42,046 bases of DNA, from the NCBI GenBank assembly GCA_024226315.1, contig JAAELT010000650.1:1-42046 (forward strand), in the 5' to 3' direction. The notes under the pieces were generated by a model. It was given only the letters and a program-made list of their open reading frames with translations. It did no database searches and was not told the DNA's origin. Below are positions 8,212 through 18,680 of the stretch, one piece after another; within the stretch, counting starts at the first letter, position 1; every line of letters begins with the position of its first letter. This DNA is from a bacterium. GTDB taxonomy: Bacteria; Acidobacteriota; Thermoanaerobaculia; Multivoradales; J023. Made by a program: the position numbers and the translations under genes.

Positions 8212-9510
8212 TCAAGCAGCTGCAGGGTCGCTCAGCGACTCCTCGAGGCACCGGGCGTGGACACCACCCTCGACCAGGGTCTCGAGCCGCGCTCGCCCGG
8301 TGGTCGCCGAGAGATCGCGCCCAGAATCGGCAAACACCCGCACGTAGTTGTCGCTCAGCCCGCTCCAGCGGCCACCCTTGCGGTCCTCCCAGACCACCTC
8401 AAGGCTCTCGCCGAGCCAGCGGCGCCGGAACGACTCGTCGCTGGCGCGCGCCACCGCCAGCATCTCGGTGACCCGCGCCTTCTTCTCCGCGAAAGGAACC
8501 TGCTCCGGTAACGTCGCGGCGTCGGTGCCGAGCCGTGACGAATAGGTAAAAACGTGAGGCCGGGCGAAGGCCAGGCGCTCGACGAAAGCTAGGCTGTCAG
8601 CGAACTCCCCCGCCGTCTCTCTGGGGAAGCCGACGATTACGTCGGTGGTCAGGGCGAGCCCGTTCACTTCAGCGCGCAGCAGCTCGGCAAGGGCCTCGTA
8701 GCGGTCCGCGGTGTAGGGGCGCCGCATCCGCTTGAGGGTTGCCGACGAGCCGCTCTGGAGCGACATGTGGACGTGCCGGCACAGCCGCGGATCGGACCAC
8801 AGAGACAACAGACGGCGGTCGAACTTCCAGGGAGCGATCGAGGTCAGCCGCAAGCGCGGCACGTCGGTCTCGCCCAGGATTGCCGCCACCAGGTCGTAGA
8901 GCCGGCGGCCGTCGTCATCGTACTCTGAGATCTGCACGCCGGTCACGACCACTTCGCGATGGCCGGCCGCCGTCAGCTCGCGAACCTCGGCGAGCACATC
9001 GTCCACCGGCCGGCTACGTTGCCGGCCTCGGGTCGAGGGGATGATGCAGAACGAGCATCGCATGTTGCAGCCGTCCTCGACCTTGACCAGCGCGCGCGCA
9101 CGACCGAAGGAGATAGGCACGTAGTGTACTGGTACGCCTGCCGCCGGTACCTCGGCGGCAGGCCGGGCGTCGGGGAAGGTCTCGTGGACCAGCTCCAGAA
9201 GCCGGTCCTTCGAGTCGTTGGTGACCAGCAGGTCGACGCCGGCGAGCTCGGCCGCCTCATCGGGCGAATCGGTCGCGTAGCAGCCGGTGAGCACGGTGCG
9301 CAGGCCACCGTTCAGCCGGCGTCCCCGGCGGGCGATCTTGCGCGAGTCCCGCGCCGCCAGGTGGGTGACGGTGCAGGAATTGATGACGTGCAGCTCGGCC
9401 TGCTCGAGCGCCGGCGCCAGGGAGTGGCCGGCGGAGACGAAACGGCGTGCCAGACGATCGACCTCCGCCTGGTTGAGCTTGCAGCCCAGATTGGTGAAGA
9501 ATACCCGCAC
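8212..9510 (-). CDS. mtaB: tRNA (t6A37) methylthiotransferase, MtaB type
   Basis: A 432-residue radical-SAM methylthiotransferase. The N-terminal UPF0004 domain carries the second-cluster cysteines Cys10 (NLGCKLNQ), Cys46 (NSCTVT) and Cys77 (TGCYAT). The radical-SAM core carries Cys148, Cys152 and Cys155 (CNMRCSFC) followed by IPSTRGRQRSR. NLGCKLNQ and NSCTVTHLA favour MtaB, which converts t6A37 to ms2t6A37 in tRNA, over MiaB or RimO. The C-terminus is short and may hold a reduced TRAM region. The stop codon of the upstream tolC-like gene lies four bases before its start codon, so the two are likely cotranscribed. Confidence 0.93.
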   Translation of the reverse strand: MRVFFTNLGCKLNQAEVDRLARRFVSAGHSLAPALEQAELHVINSCTVTHLAARDSRKIARRGRRLNGGLRTVLTGCYATDSPDEAAELAGVDLLVTNDSKDRLLELVHETFPDARPAAEVPAAGVPVHYVPISFGRARALVKVEDGCNMRCSFCIIPSTRGRQRSRPVDDVLAEVRELTAAGHREVVVTGVQISEYDDDGRRLYDLVAAILGETDVPRLRLTSIAPWKFDRRLLSLWSDPRLCRHVHMSLQSGSSATLKRMRRPYTADRYEALAELLRAEVNGLALTTDVIVGFPRETAGEFADSLAFVERLAFARPHVFTYSSRLGTDAATLPEQVPFAEKKARVTEMLAVARASDESFRRRWLGESLEVVWEDRKGGRWSGLSDNYVRVFADSGRDLSATTGRARLETLVEGGVHARCLEESLSDPAAA

Positions 9511-9514
9511 CTAC

Positions 9515-11197
9515 TCAGCTGTCTCCTTCACCCTCCCCTTCGACCAGCTCGACCCCGACTTTCTCCAGGATCTCTCCAGTGGCGAAGTAGAAGGCGTTGA
9601 GCGCTCGCCGGTAGTTGGTGATGGCGCTCACCTCGCGGCTCTGGGCCTCGGTCAGGTCTTCCTGGATCTGTAGCACCTCGAAGCTGGTGGCCAGACCGTT
9701 CTCGTAGCGCTTCTGTTCCGCTTCCCGGTTCTTGCGCTGCAGCTTGGTCGACACTTTAGCGGACTCGATCTGTTGCTCGGCAGTGCGCACGGCCCGGGTC
9801 AGGCGCCGCACGTCGAGCAGCACCTGCTGCTGCAGGTCGCGCATCTCGACACCGCCCTGTTCGACCTCCAGCTCGGCCTGGATGCTGCGTGACCGGGCGG
9901 CGCGGTTCTGGAGCGGATACGCGAACACCGCCTGCACGAACCAACCGTCGGACTCGGCTTCGAAGATCTGATCCAGGGCGTCGGAGTAGCCGCCTGGCTG
10001 CTGGAAGATGATGTCGCCGCTGTCGGAATCCCTGATGGTGACGTCACCATCGACGCCGTTGAGGCCGTAGCCGCCGGTGACGTCGAGGCGCGGCTTCTTC
10101 TGATTCCGCGCGAAACTCGCCTGGATATCCCGGTTGGTGTTCTGAAACTGCTGAGTAAGCACGTCAGGGCGTTTCTCGAGCGCGGTGGCGTATGCGTTTT
10201 CGATTTCGATCTTCACATAGTCGATGATCGGATCGGTCACAGGCACGATGTCGACGTCCCAGTACTGGGCGCGGTCGAGGTTGAGGAACCGCCGCAGAAC
10301 GTCGGCGGAATCCTCGACTTCGGCCTGACGCCGGATAATCTCCTCCTCGCGGGTCGCCACGCCGGCCTCGCTCGAAACCATCTCGAGCGGAGCCATGGTG
10401 CCGACCTCGACCTGGATGCGGTTCATATCGTGCAGCTCCTTGGCCAGATCCAGGCTCTCTTCGGCGACTTTCAGCTGCTCCAGAGCTTCCACCAGCAGCC
10501 AGTAGCGGTCCGAAACCTGTTGCACGATGGCCTCCACCTCACCCTGGAAAGCCTCGCGACTGATCGCGCTGTTGTTTTGCGCCACCAGGATGTTGGTGCG
10601 GGTGACGTCGCGGCCGAAGTTGCGCAGCAGTGGTTGGCTGAAAGAGAAGTCCAGGCCGACCGTGAATTGAGGGTTGGGCTGGAACTGGAGGTTCGACGAC
10701 GCAAAGCGGCTGTTGCTGAACGCCACGGACGCGGTGCCGCCGTGGCTGGTGAGCTGTGTGACGTCGAAGTTCCACAGCACGTTCTCGTTGGTAACGGAGC
10801 CGCCTTCCGCGGTCTCCAGCAGCGAGGTGGTCGGGCTGGTGTCCTCGGAGAGCTGCAGGGTGGAGCCCAGGTTGGTGTCGAAGATGCCGAAAGCCTCCTC
10901 GATTCCCTGGATCGCCTGCGTGCGCCGATAGCGCTCGACCACCAGCGCAAGGTTGCGTCGCAGGGTCAAGGCAATCGCGTCCTCGAGCGCCAGCTCGACC
11001 TTGTCGTCGCCTTGCCGCTGGAGGCCGAGATCGCCGGCGTCGTCGGTCAGCTCGGCGGGCGCGGTCTCTTCGCCGAGGGAGACGGTGGCTCGAACTTCGG
11101 AGGCGTCCACCGCCGGTGACAGCAGCAGCAACAGGCCGACGAAGATCCACGAGCATCTTCGGGCGCCTACAATCGTCCTGCTGATCGGATCTTTCAT
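9515..11197 (-). CDS. TolC-family outer-membrane efflux protein
   Basis: A 560-residue outer-membrane channel protein. An N-terminal signal peptide (hydrophobic core about 16-30, WIFVGLLLLLSPAVDA) is followed by the usual duplicated TolC pattern: ALTLRRNLALVVERYRR near residue 80, long amphipathic helices, and a second repeat ending in TNYRRALNAFYFATGEIL. Such proteins form trimeric channel-tunnels for type I or RND export. Membrane-fusion and inner-membrane pump genes are not adjacent, so its partners must be elsewhere; the nearby ABC ATPases are of the importer type and not obvious partners. It precedes mtaB by four bases. A candidate ECF-type promoter lies upstream. Confidence 0.9.
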   Translation of the reverse strand: MKDPISRTIVGARRCSWIFVGLLLLLSPAVDASEVRATVSLGEETAPAELTDDAGDLGLQRQGDDKVELALEDAIALTLRRNLALVVERYRRTQAIQGIEEAFGIFDTNLGSTLQLSEDTSPTTSLLETAEGGSVTNENVLWNFDVTQLTSHGGTASVAFSNSRFASSNLQFQPNPQFTVGLDFSFSQPLLRNFGRDVTRTNILVAQNNSAISREAFQGEVEAIVQQVSDRYWLLVEALEQLKVAEESLDLAKELHDMNRIQVEVGTMAPLEMVSSEAGVATREEEIIRRQAEVEDSADVLRRFLNLDRAQYWDVDIVPVTDPIIDYVKIEIENAYATALEKRPDVLTQQFQNTNRDIQASFARNQKKPRLDVTGGYGLNGVDGDVTIRDSDSGDIIFQQPGGYSDALDQIFEAESDGWFVQAVFAYPLQNRAARSRSIQAELEVEQGGVEMRDLQQQVLLDVRRLTRAVRTAEQQIESAKVSTKLQRKNREAEQKRYENGLATSFEVLQIQEDLTEAQSREVSAITNYRRALNAFYFATGEILEKVGVELVEGEGEGDS

Positions 11198-11286
11198 GGC
11201 TCAACTCCCTTTTGGGTCTGATTGCGAAGGCGGCGGAAAGGCGGGCTCCCGGCGCCGTCGAGTGCGGTACCAGTTCAGGTCAATCC

Positions 11287-11311
11287 TACGTATATCGGGG
11301 TCAAAAGTTCC
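11287..11311 (-). promoter_or_regulatory. Candidate ECF sigma-factor promoter of the tolC-like gene
   Basis: Reading the minus strand, GGAAC (11311-11307) is followed after exactly 16 bases by CGTA (11290-11287). AAC at -35 and CGT at -10 with 16-17 bases between is the usual ECF (extracytoplasmic stress) promoter pattern. It would give a leader of roughly 85 bases before the ATG at 11197. No good sigma-70 promoter is seen in this gap. An envelope-stress link would suit an outer-membrane efflux gene, but this rests on a short motif. Confidence 0.4.
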
Positions 11312-11344
11312 ATAAGGCCCATGGTGGTCGGGACTTGTATTCGT

Positions 11345-12352
11345 CTAGGCGAGCTTCGCCGGCTCCTTCGCTCCCCGGGGGTAGTGACACGCCGTCCGAC
11401 GGTCCCCCTCGAGGGTCCGAAGCTCGGGTACCTGTTCGCGGCAGCGCCGCTGAATCGCTCCGTCCTCCTGGCGCGCCACCGTGCAACGCGGATGAAAGGC
11501 ACAGCCGGCGGGAGGCGCCAGCGGGCTCGGGATTTCTCCCGGCGTCGTCGCGAGGCGTGATCTGCGCTTCGGATCGGGCACCGGCACCGCGGCCAGCAGG
11601 CTGGCGGTGTACGGATGTCGAGGTGCCGCGAACACCTCGCGGCTGGGTCCCATCTCGATCAGGCGACCGAGATACATCACCGCGACGCGGTCAGCGATCT
11701 GTTCCACCATGGCCAGGTCGTGAGCGATGAAGATCATGGTCAGCTGCAGCCGCGATCTGAGCTCCTGGAGCAGCCCCAGCAGCTGAGCCCTGACGGAAAC
11801 GTCGAGCGCGGAAACCGGTTCGTCGAGGATCAGAAGCCGCGGCTCGGTTGCCAGAGCTCGCGCGATCCCGACCCGCTGACGTTGCCCTCCGGACAATTGA
11901 TGAGGATAGCGCTCGGCCAGCGAGCGGGCAAGACCCACCGTCTCGAGTAAAGCCGCCACCCGTGGCTCGACGTCGGCGCCGGGCGCAAGGCGGTGGATCC
12001 GGATCGGCTCGGCGATCTGCGCACCCACCCGCAGACGCGGGTCGAGGGCTCCAGCGGAGTCCTGGAAGACCATCTGGAGCTCGGTGCGCCGGCGGCGCAG
12101 ATCGCGATCGGATAGCGCCAGCAAGTCAGTGCCGGCAAATCGCACGGTGCCGGCATCCGGCTCGAGCAGGCGTAAGAGACACCGCCCCAGGGTGGTCTTG
12201 CCGCTCCCCGATTCGCCCACCAGCGCCAGGCACTCGCCGCGGCCTACCTCCAGATCGACGCCGTCGACCGCCCACAAACGGCGTTCACCACCCCACTGCC
12301 CACGCCAGCTGAAGGACTTACGCAGACCTCGAGCCTCCAGCAGGGCGCTCAC
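11345..12352 (-). CDS. Peptide-type ABC transporter ATPase (DppF/OppF family)
   Basis: A 335-residue ABC ATPase. Walker A is GESGSGKT (46-53), the signature is LSGGQRQRVGIARAL, and Walker B is LLILDEPVSALDVSV. The C-terminal oligopeptide/dipeptide extension (PPAGCAFHPRC...) is the region that marks Dpp/Opp/nickel importers. Its start overlaps the stop of the preceding ATPase gene by ATGA, so the two ATPases are translated together as the usual D/F heterodimer. The permeases and substrate-binding protein are not in the window. The substrate could be oligopeptides, dipeptides or a metal-chelate; sequence alone does not decide. Confidence 0.9.
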   Translation of the reverse strand: MSALLEARGLRKSFSWRGQWGGERRLWAVDGVDLEVGRGECLALVGESGSGKTTLGRCLLRLLEPDAGTVRFAGTDLLALSDRDLRRRRTELQMVFQDSAGALDPRLRVGAQIAEPIRIHRLAPGADVEPRVAALLETVGLARSLAERYPHQLSGGQRQRVGIARALATEPRLLILDEPVSALDVSVRAQLLGLLQELRSRLQLTMIFIAHDLAMVEQIADRVAVMYLGRLIEMGPSREVFAAPRHPYTASLLAAVPVPDPKRRSRLATTPGEIPSPLAPPAGCAFHPRCTVARQEDGAIQRRCREQVPELRTLEGDRRTACHYPRGAKEPAKLA

Positions 12353-13374
12353 CCGGGATCTCCCGCGCCCGGCTTACTGAGGAAACACCTGCTCGAGTGC
12401 CCGTTCTCGGTGTCGTTGCCGGAGCCGATCACGACCAGCTCCGGCGCGCTTGCCCGGCAGCTCTCGATGACTGAGTCGCAGCGCGGATGGAAGACGCAGC
12501 CCGAGGGCAGATCTCCCGGCACCGGAACGCGACCGGCAATTCCTTCGGCCTTCGACCTGCTGCCGTCGAGCCGCGGTACACTGGCGAGCAGGGCGCGCGT
12601 GTAGGGATGAGCCGGCTGCTCGAACAGCTCGCCCACCGGCGCCTCTTCGACCACCTGGCCCGCGTACATCACCACCACCCGGTCGCAGCTCTGGGCGACC
12701 ACGCCAAGGTCGTGAGTGATCAGCAGCACCGTCAGCCCCAGCCGCCGTCGCAGCGACAGCAGCAGCTCGATCACCTGCGCCTGCACCGTCACGTCCAGTG
12801 CCGTGGTGGGCTCGTCGGCCAGCAGCAGCTCCGGCTCGCTGGCCAGCGCCATGGCGATCATTGCTCGCTGCAGCTGTCCGCCCGAGAGCTGATGGGGATA
12901 GCAGCGCAGCCGCCGGTCGGCGTCGGGCATGGCAACCAGCTCCAGCAGGCGGCGCGACTCCCGGCGCACCTCGCGCCGCGACAGGCGCCGTTCACGCCGC
13001 AGATTCTCACCGATCTGACGCCCCAGACTCAGCACCGGGTTCAGTGCGCTCATCGGCTCCTGGAAGATCATCGCTACTCGGCGCCCGCGGATCCGACGGC
13101 GAGCGCGCTCGCCGAGAGCCTGGAGGTCGCCGACGCCGGCCAAAGAGATGTCACCACGGACATTGGCCGCCCGCGGCGCCAGGCCGAGAATCGCCAGGGC
13201 AGTGAGCGTCTTGCCGCAACCCGATTCCCCTACCAGCGCCATCAGCTCGCCGCGCTGGACCGCGAACGAGACCTGTCGCAACACGTCGACTCCGGCAAAG
13301 CTGACGGAGAGGTCGTCGACCCTCAGCAGTGGCGGTTCGATCCGGTCGCCGGAACGCCCGGCCTCCGCTTCGAT
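12349..13374 (-). CDS. Peptide-type ABC transporter ATPase (DppD/OppD family), probable AUC start
   Basis: An ABC ATPase with Walker A GESGCGKT, signature LSGGQLQRAMIAMAL, Walker B LLLADEPTTALDVTV and the C-terminal oligopeptide-transporter extension (PSGCVFHPRC). The first usual start codon (GTG at 13284) would give 311 residues and remove the first strand, LLRVDDLSVSF, with the A-loop aromatic that stacks on adenine. That strand is encoded upstream in frame back to an in-frame TAG. Between the TAG and the GTG there is no ATG, GTG or TTG. A strong GGAGG (13384-13380) sits five bases before an in-frame ATC at 13374, so I place the start there (341 residues). A CTG at 13329 is the alternative. 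Partners are as for the next gene. Confidence 0.8.
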   Translation of the reverse strand: MEAEAGRSGDRIEPPLLRVDDLSVSFAGVDVLRQVSFAVQRGELMALVGESGCGKTLTALAILGLAPRAANVRGDISLAGVGDLQALGERARRRIRGRRVAMIFQEPMSALNPVLSLGRQIGENLRRERRLSRREVRRESRRLLELVAMPDADRRLRCYPHQLSGGQLQRAMIAMALASEPELLLADEPTTALDVTVQAQVIELLLSLRRRLGLTVLLITHDLGVVAQSCDRVVVMYAGQVVEEAPVGELFEQPAHPYTRALLASVPRLDGSRSKAEGIAGRVPVPGDLPSGCVFHPRCDSVIESCRASAPELVVIGSGNDTENGHSSRCFLSKPGAGDPG

Positions 13375-13477
13375 GGCAACCTCCTTCCCCTACGCGATCG
13401 ATGCCGGCTATGTTATACGTAGTACGTTCGTTCGACACGCCTGTTCGACTCAGACCGTCGAGGCCGCCGCCGCCGCA

Positions 13478-15529
13478 ATGTCCAGCTCCGTCATCGATCA
13501 CCTGACCCGCGGAACCTACTGCTTTCTCGCCGGTGAGCCCGCCGAGATCCGGCGAGCGATCCCGCATGCCGAGGAGATCCTGCCAAGGCCGCAGACGATC
13601 TTCCCAGAGGAGGAGACTTCGGCACCGTTGATCGGGTTCCCGATCCTGCGTACCCAGAAACTGCTGACGCTGGAAAGGGCACTGGCGGAATTCCTCCAGG
13701 CGGAGTGCGAGGCACAGTTCGCATACCACATGCGCATGGGCTTCGACAGCCGGGCCTACGCCGAGAAGTGGGAGCGCTACCGGGCGATGCTCTCGCAGGC
13801 GATGGAAAACGTCACCGTGGCCCGTCACGGTGGCAACTACGCCGGCATCTTCTGGCTCTACCATTCGCTCGAGGTGGCGCAATACCTCCAGGCCATCCCG
13901 AGGCAGTTGCGGCGCCAGGACCTGACTCTGGGGCGGGAGCACGGCGACGCGGTCAAGTACAAGGTCTTCTTCAAGTGGATCGACAAGGTCGTGACCGCGG
14001 CTTACGACAGCGCTCACAGCCTCGCGTCCGAGCTGGAAGAGGACGAGAACGCCCTCTTCGCGCCGATCCTGGCCCTGATGCGCGACAACGTGTTGATCTT
14101 CACCGAAGACTACATCGGGCCCGATTTGAAAGAGCTCTCCAGTTACTTCCAGGGCTGCCTGAATATCGAAGGCCGAGATCTTCGGTCGCGCCTGGCCGCG
14201 GTCGAGAAGTGGCATCGCAAGAGTCTCCGGAATGACGCCGTGTTGCGCGGCGCGGTGACCCACCTGCTGAGCAGCGATCCGCGGGAACAGCCACCCAACC
14301 TGCTGAGCCGGCACGGCTACGTAAGCTTCCTCTCCAACCACGTCTCCTACAGCCCACAACAGCTGCTTCCCGCCGACAAGATCCAGGTGTGGGAGAGCCT
14401 GGCGCAGAAGCTCAAGGAATTCGAGATCCTGAACACGCTGCGCAAGATGATGGTGCCGCTCGAGGTCGAGGACGGCGCATTGGTCTGCCGGCATCGCCCG
14501 GCAACTTCCAAACACTCGGACACGTTTACGCCGCTCAAGGTTTCCAACACCACCCGGCCGGTCGACTTCACTGCCGCCTGGGTCGTCAATCCGGTGGTCC
14601 AGCGCTTCGGGCTGGTCTACGACATCACGGACTTCTCTTCCACCATCTCGATGCTCGGCCGGGCCGAGAAGATGGCCATAGAAGACGCCTTCCGTATGAC
14701 CTCGATGTTCCAGCGCAAGATCAACAAGCTGGCTTCGTCGCTCGATCTGCGGCTCGAGAAGTATCTCGGCGACGGCGCCTTCTATTCGGGCCGCCACGCT
14801 CGCCGCATGCTGGTCGTGGCCGTCTACCTGCAACGCGCCTACCCGCAGGCCCTGGAGCGTGGTTTCCCGTTCAAGAGTGGTCTGCGCATCGCCATGAACT
14901 ATGGCGAGTACCGGCTGATGCCGCTCGAGGGCACCCCGGCCAACGGCACCACCCGCTATGAGTTCTTCGGCCACGGTCTGGTCGAGCTCTCGAGGCTGTC
15001 CACGGGAAAGAAGACCCAGGAGCTGGAGGAGTTCAAGACCTACCTCATCTCGCAGGGATATCCCGAGACGGTGGTCAACAAGTTCTTCTCGCCTCTCCTG
15101 CAATCGAATTCCGAGCTGGTGTCCAAGATCGAAGAGTCCAGGAACTTCTACGCCTACATCAACCAGAACAGCGCCCTGATCAACGAAGGCATCGTTGCCA
15201 CCGAGCCGTTCGTGTCCCGCCTGGGCGCTTTCAACGAGATGTACTTCGTAAAGGACCAGGACCGCGCCTACATCGCGGTGGCGGTCGAGGAAGACGTCGG
15301 CGGCCGGGTGCTCCTCGGCATCCGTAAGCTGGGCACCGGTAAGTTCAAGGGGCTCGATCCGATGCCGGTCTACGAGATCGTCGATGGCGGAGCCTGGGAC
15401 GAGAGAAACCTGAAGAAGATCCCGCCCCAGAAGCTGATGGGAGCTCTGGAGCGGCTGTTCATGTCGCGCCTGACCGCCGCGCAGCAGCGTCAGCGCGCGG
15501 CGACAGCAACACCTGTCACCGAATCCTGA
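13478..15529 (+). CDS. Uncharacterised protein with degenerate class III nucleotidyl cyclase domain
   Basis: A protein of about 683 residues that I do not recognise as a whole. Residues 1-330 are alpha-helical in look and match nothing I know. Residues 365-510 resemble a class III adenylate/guanylate cyclase. The strand LVYDITDFSS carries a metal-type Asp (382 or 385). KYLGDGAF carries the second metal-type Asp432. The block FFGHGLVELSRL (496-507) stands where active cyclases have the Asn-x3-Arg pair; Arg506 remains but the Asn is replaced. A C-terminal region (about 515-683) is again unfamiliar. It may be weakly active or a nucleotide-binding regulator. The ATG at 13478 is preferred over an in-frame ATG at 13373, which overlaps the divergent ABC gene; neither has a good ribosome site. 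purC follows 14 bases on. Confidence 0.75.
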   Translation: MSSSVIDHLTRGTYCFLAGEPAEIRRAIPHAEEILPRPQTIFPEEETSAPLIGFPILRTQKLLTLERALAEFLQAECEAQFAYHMRMGFDSRAYAEKWERYRAMLSQAMENVTVARHGGNYAGIFWLYHSLEVAQYLQAIPRQLRRQDLTLGREHGDAVKYKVFFKWIDKVVTAAYDSAHSLASELEEDENALFAPILALMRDNVLIFTEDYIGPDLKELSSYFQGCLNIEGRDLRSRLAAVEKWHRKSLRNDAVLRGAVTHLLSSDPREQPPNLLSRHGYVSFLSNHVSYSPQQLLPADKIQVWESLAQKLKEFEILNTLRKMMVPLEVEDGALVCRHRPATSKHSDTFTPLKVSNTTRPVDFTAAWVVNPVVQRFGLVYDITDFSSTISMLGRAEKMAIEDAFRMTSMFQRKINKLASSLDLRLEKYLGDGAFYSGRHARRMLVVAVYLQRAYPQALERGFPFKSGLRIAMNYGEYRLMPLEGTPANGTTRYEFFGHGLVELSRLSTGKKTQELEEFKTYLISQGYPETVVNKFFSPLLQSNSELVSKIEESRNFYAYINQNSALINEGIVATEPFVSRLGAFNEMYFVKDQDRAYIAVAVEEDVGGRVLLGIRKLGTGKFKGLDPMPVYEIVDGGAWDERNLKKIPPQKLMGALERLFMSRLTAAQQRQRAATATPVTES

Positions 15530-15543
15530 ACTGACCCAGATCC

Positions 15544-16437
<894 letters not shown>

Positions 16438-16438
16438 A

Positions 16439-17851
<1,413 letters not shown>

Positions 17852-17873
17852 AGACCCGGATCATGGCGAAGTT

Positions 17874-17892
17874 GCCTGTCCGCCAAACAGGC
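17874..17892. terminator. Hairpin between the lipoprotein gene and dnaB
   Basis: GCCTGT and ACAGGC (17874-17879 and 17887-17892) form a six-base stem around a seven-base loop. An alternative stem, CCGCC/GGCGG, competes with it. There is no T-run. The position, just after the lipoprotein stop codon at 17900 and before dnaB on the minus strand, fits a weak or Rho-assisted terminator. The function is inferred only from position. Confidence 0.3.
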
Positions 17893-17899
17893 GGGAGCT

Positions 17900-18676
17900 T
17901 CAGCGCGAAGCGGCGGTTCCGCACTCACCGGGCCTGAACCTGCCCGGGACTTCGAGCTCTTCGAGCGAGCCATCGAGCCGTTCGCGAACCACCTCGGACC
18001 AGCTGACCTCCTGCCCGCCCTCGCGATCAGAGAACACGCCGCCCTTTTCCTCCCGACGCCACCAGACGATCGGTTCGCCGTCTTCGATCAGGCTCCACCA
18101 CTCCAGCCGCTCGCCGCTCAGCCGGCCGTTCCACAGCTGGCCCCGCTCGTCGAGGAAAGACACCTTGCCGTCGGAGCGGTTGAGACTGGCGGCGGGCTCC
18201 GCCGGCATCAGGCCGAGGAGCAGCTTGGGCAAGGCGATCAGCGGCAGGTCGGCCAGAGGCACGAAGCGCAGCTCGCTGGCCGCGTCCGACCGGCAGTATT
18301 CCTTGTTGCGGTGGTCGAGCCAGAGGGCATGGGTTCCTTCCTCGACGCTCAGGCTCCACAACTTGCGGCCGAGATCGGTGGCGAGCATACGGTACCTCTG
18401 CTCACTCTCCAGGTAGAGCACGAGCTTGAATCCGGCCTCGCCCTCCGGCCCCCGGTACTTGATCCGGTACAGGCGTTGGGTGGGATACGAGTCCGTCGGC
18501 AGATCCCAGAGGCCGCCCGGCTCCGGCGCCTCGCGCTGAAAAAAGGTGCCGGTAGTCGCGCAGCCCGTGACGGCCATCAGACAGGTCAGCCAGATCAACA
18601 CGCCCCGAGCGGCCGGACCGCTCCGGCGGCCCGGACAACGGATACGACGAGCCGATCGAGCGTCACGCTGCGGCAA
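17900..18676 (-). CDS. Lipoprotein, LolB/DUF4292-like fold suspected
   Basis: A lipoprotein of about 258 residues. A basic N-terminus (RRIRCPGRRSGPAARG) leads to the hydrophobic stretch VLIWLTCLMAV and lipobox VTGC, so it should be lipid-anchored. The mature part alternates strands (RLYRIKYRG, FKLVLYLES, YRMLATDLG, LWSLSVEEG, ALWLDHRN) as in the LolA/LolB convex-sheet fold. Its position after a TPR-protein gene resembles the TPR-lolB order of Gammaproteobacteria. I set the start at TTG 18676, five bases after the TPR stop, because longer frames run antisense-like inside the TPR gene and carry no signal peptide. GTG at 18601 is an alternative but drops the basic region. A LolB role is inference. 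Confidence 0.7.
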   Translation of the reverse strand: MPQRDARSARRIRCPGRRSGPAARGVLIWLTCLMAVTGCATTGTFFQREAPEPGGLWDLPTDSYPTQRLYRIKYRGPEGEAGFKLVLYLESEQRYRMLATDLGRKLWSLSVEEGTHALWLDHRNKEYCRSDAASELRFVPLADLPLIALPKLLLGLMPAEPAASLNRSDGKVSFLDERGQLWNGRLSGERLEWWSLIEDGEPIVWWRREEKGGVFSDREGGQEVSWSEVVRERLDGSLEELEVPGRFRPGECGTAASR

Positions 18677-18680
18677 CGGG

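Noticed and set aside
11345..13374. The two ABC ATPases as exporter partners of the TolC-like protein
   Set aside because: Both carry the C-terminal oligopeptide-importer extension and no membrane domain, so they fit a Dpp/Opp importer, not a type I exporter.
13151..15103. A 650-residue open frame antisense to the cyclase-like gene
   Set aside because: It is a GC-rich shadow frame; its composition (Val/Glu/Gln/Leu/Gly mix without domains) and the clear domain in the sense strand argue against it.
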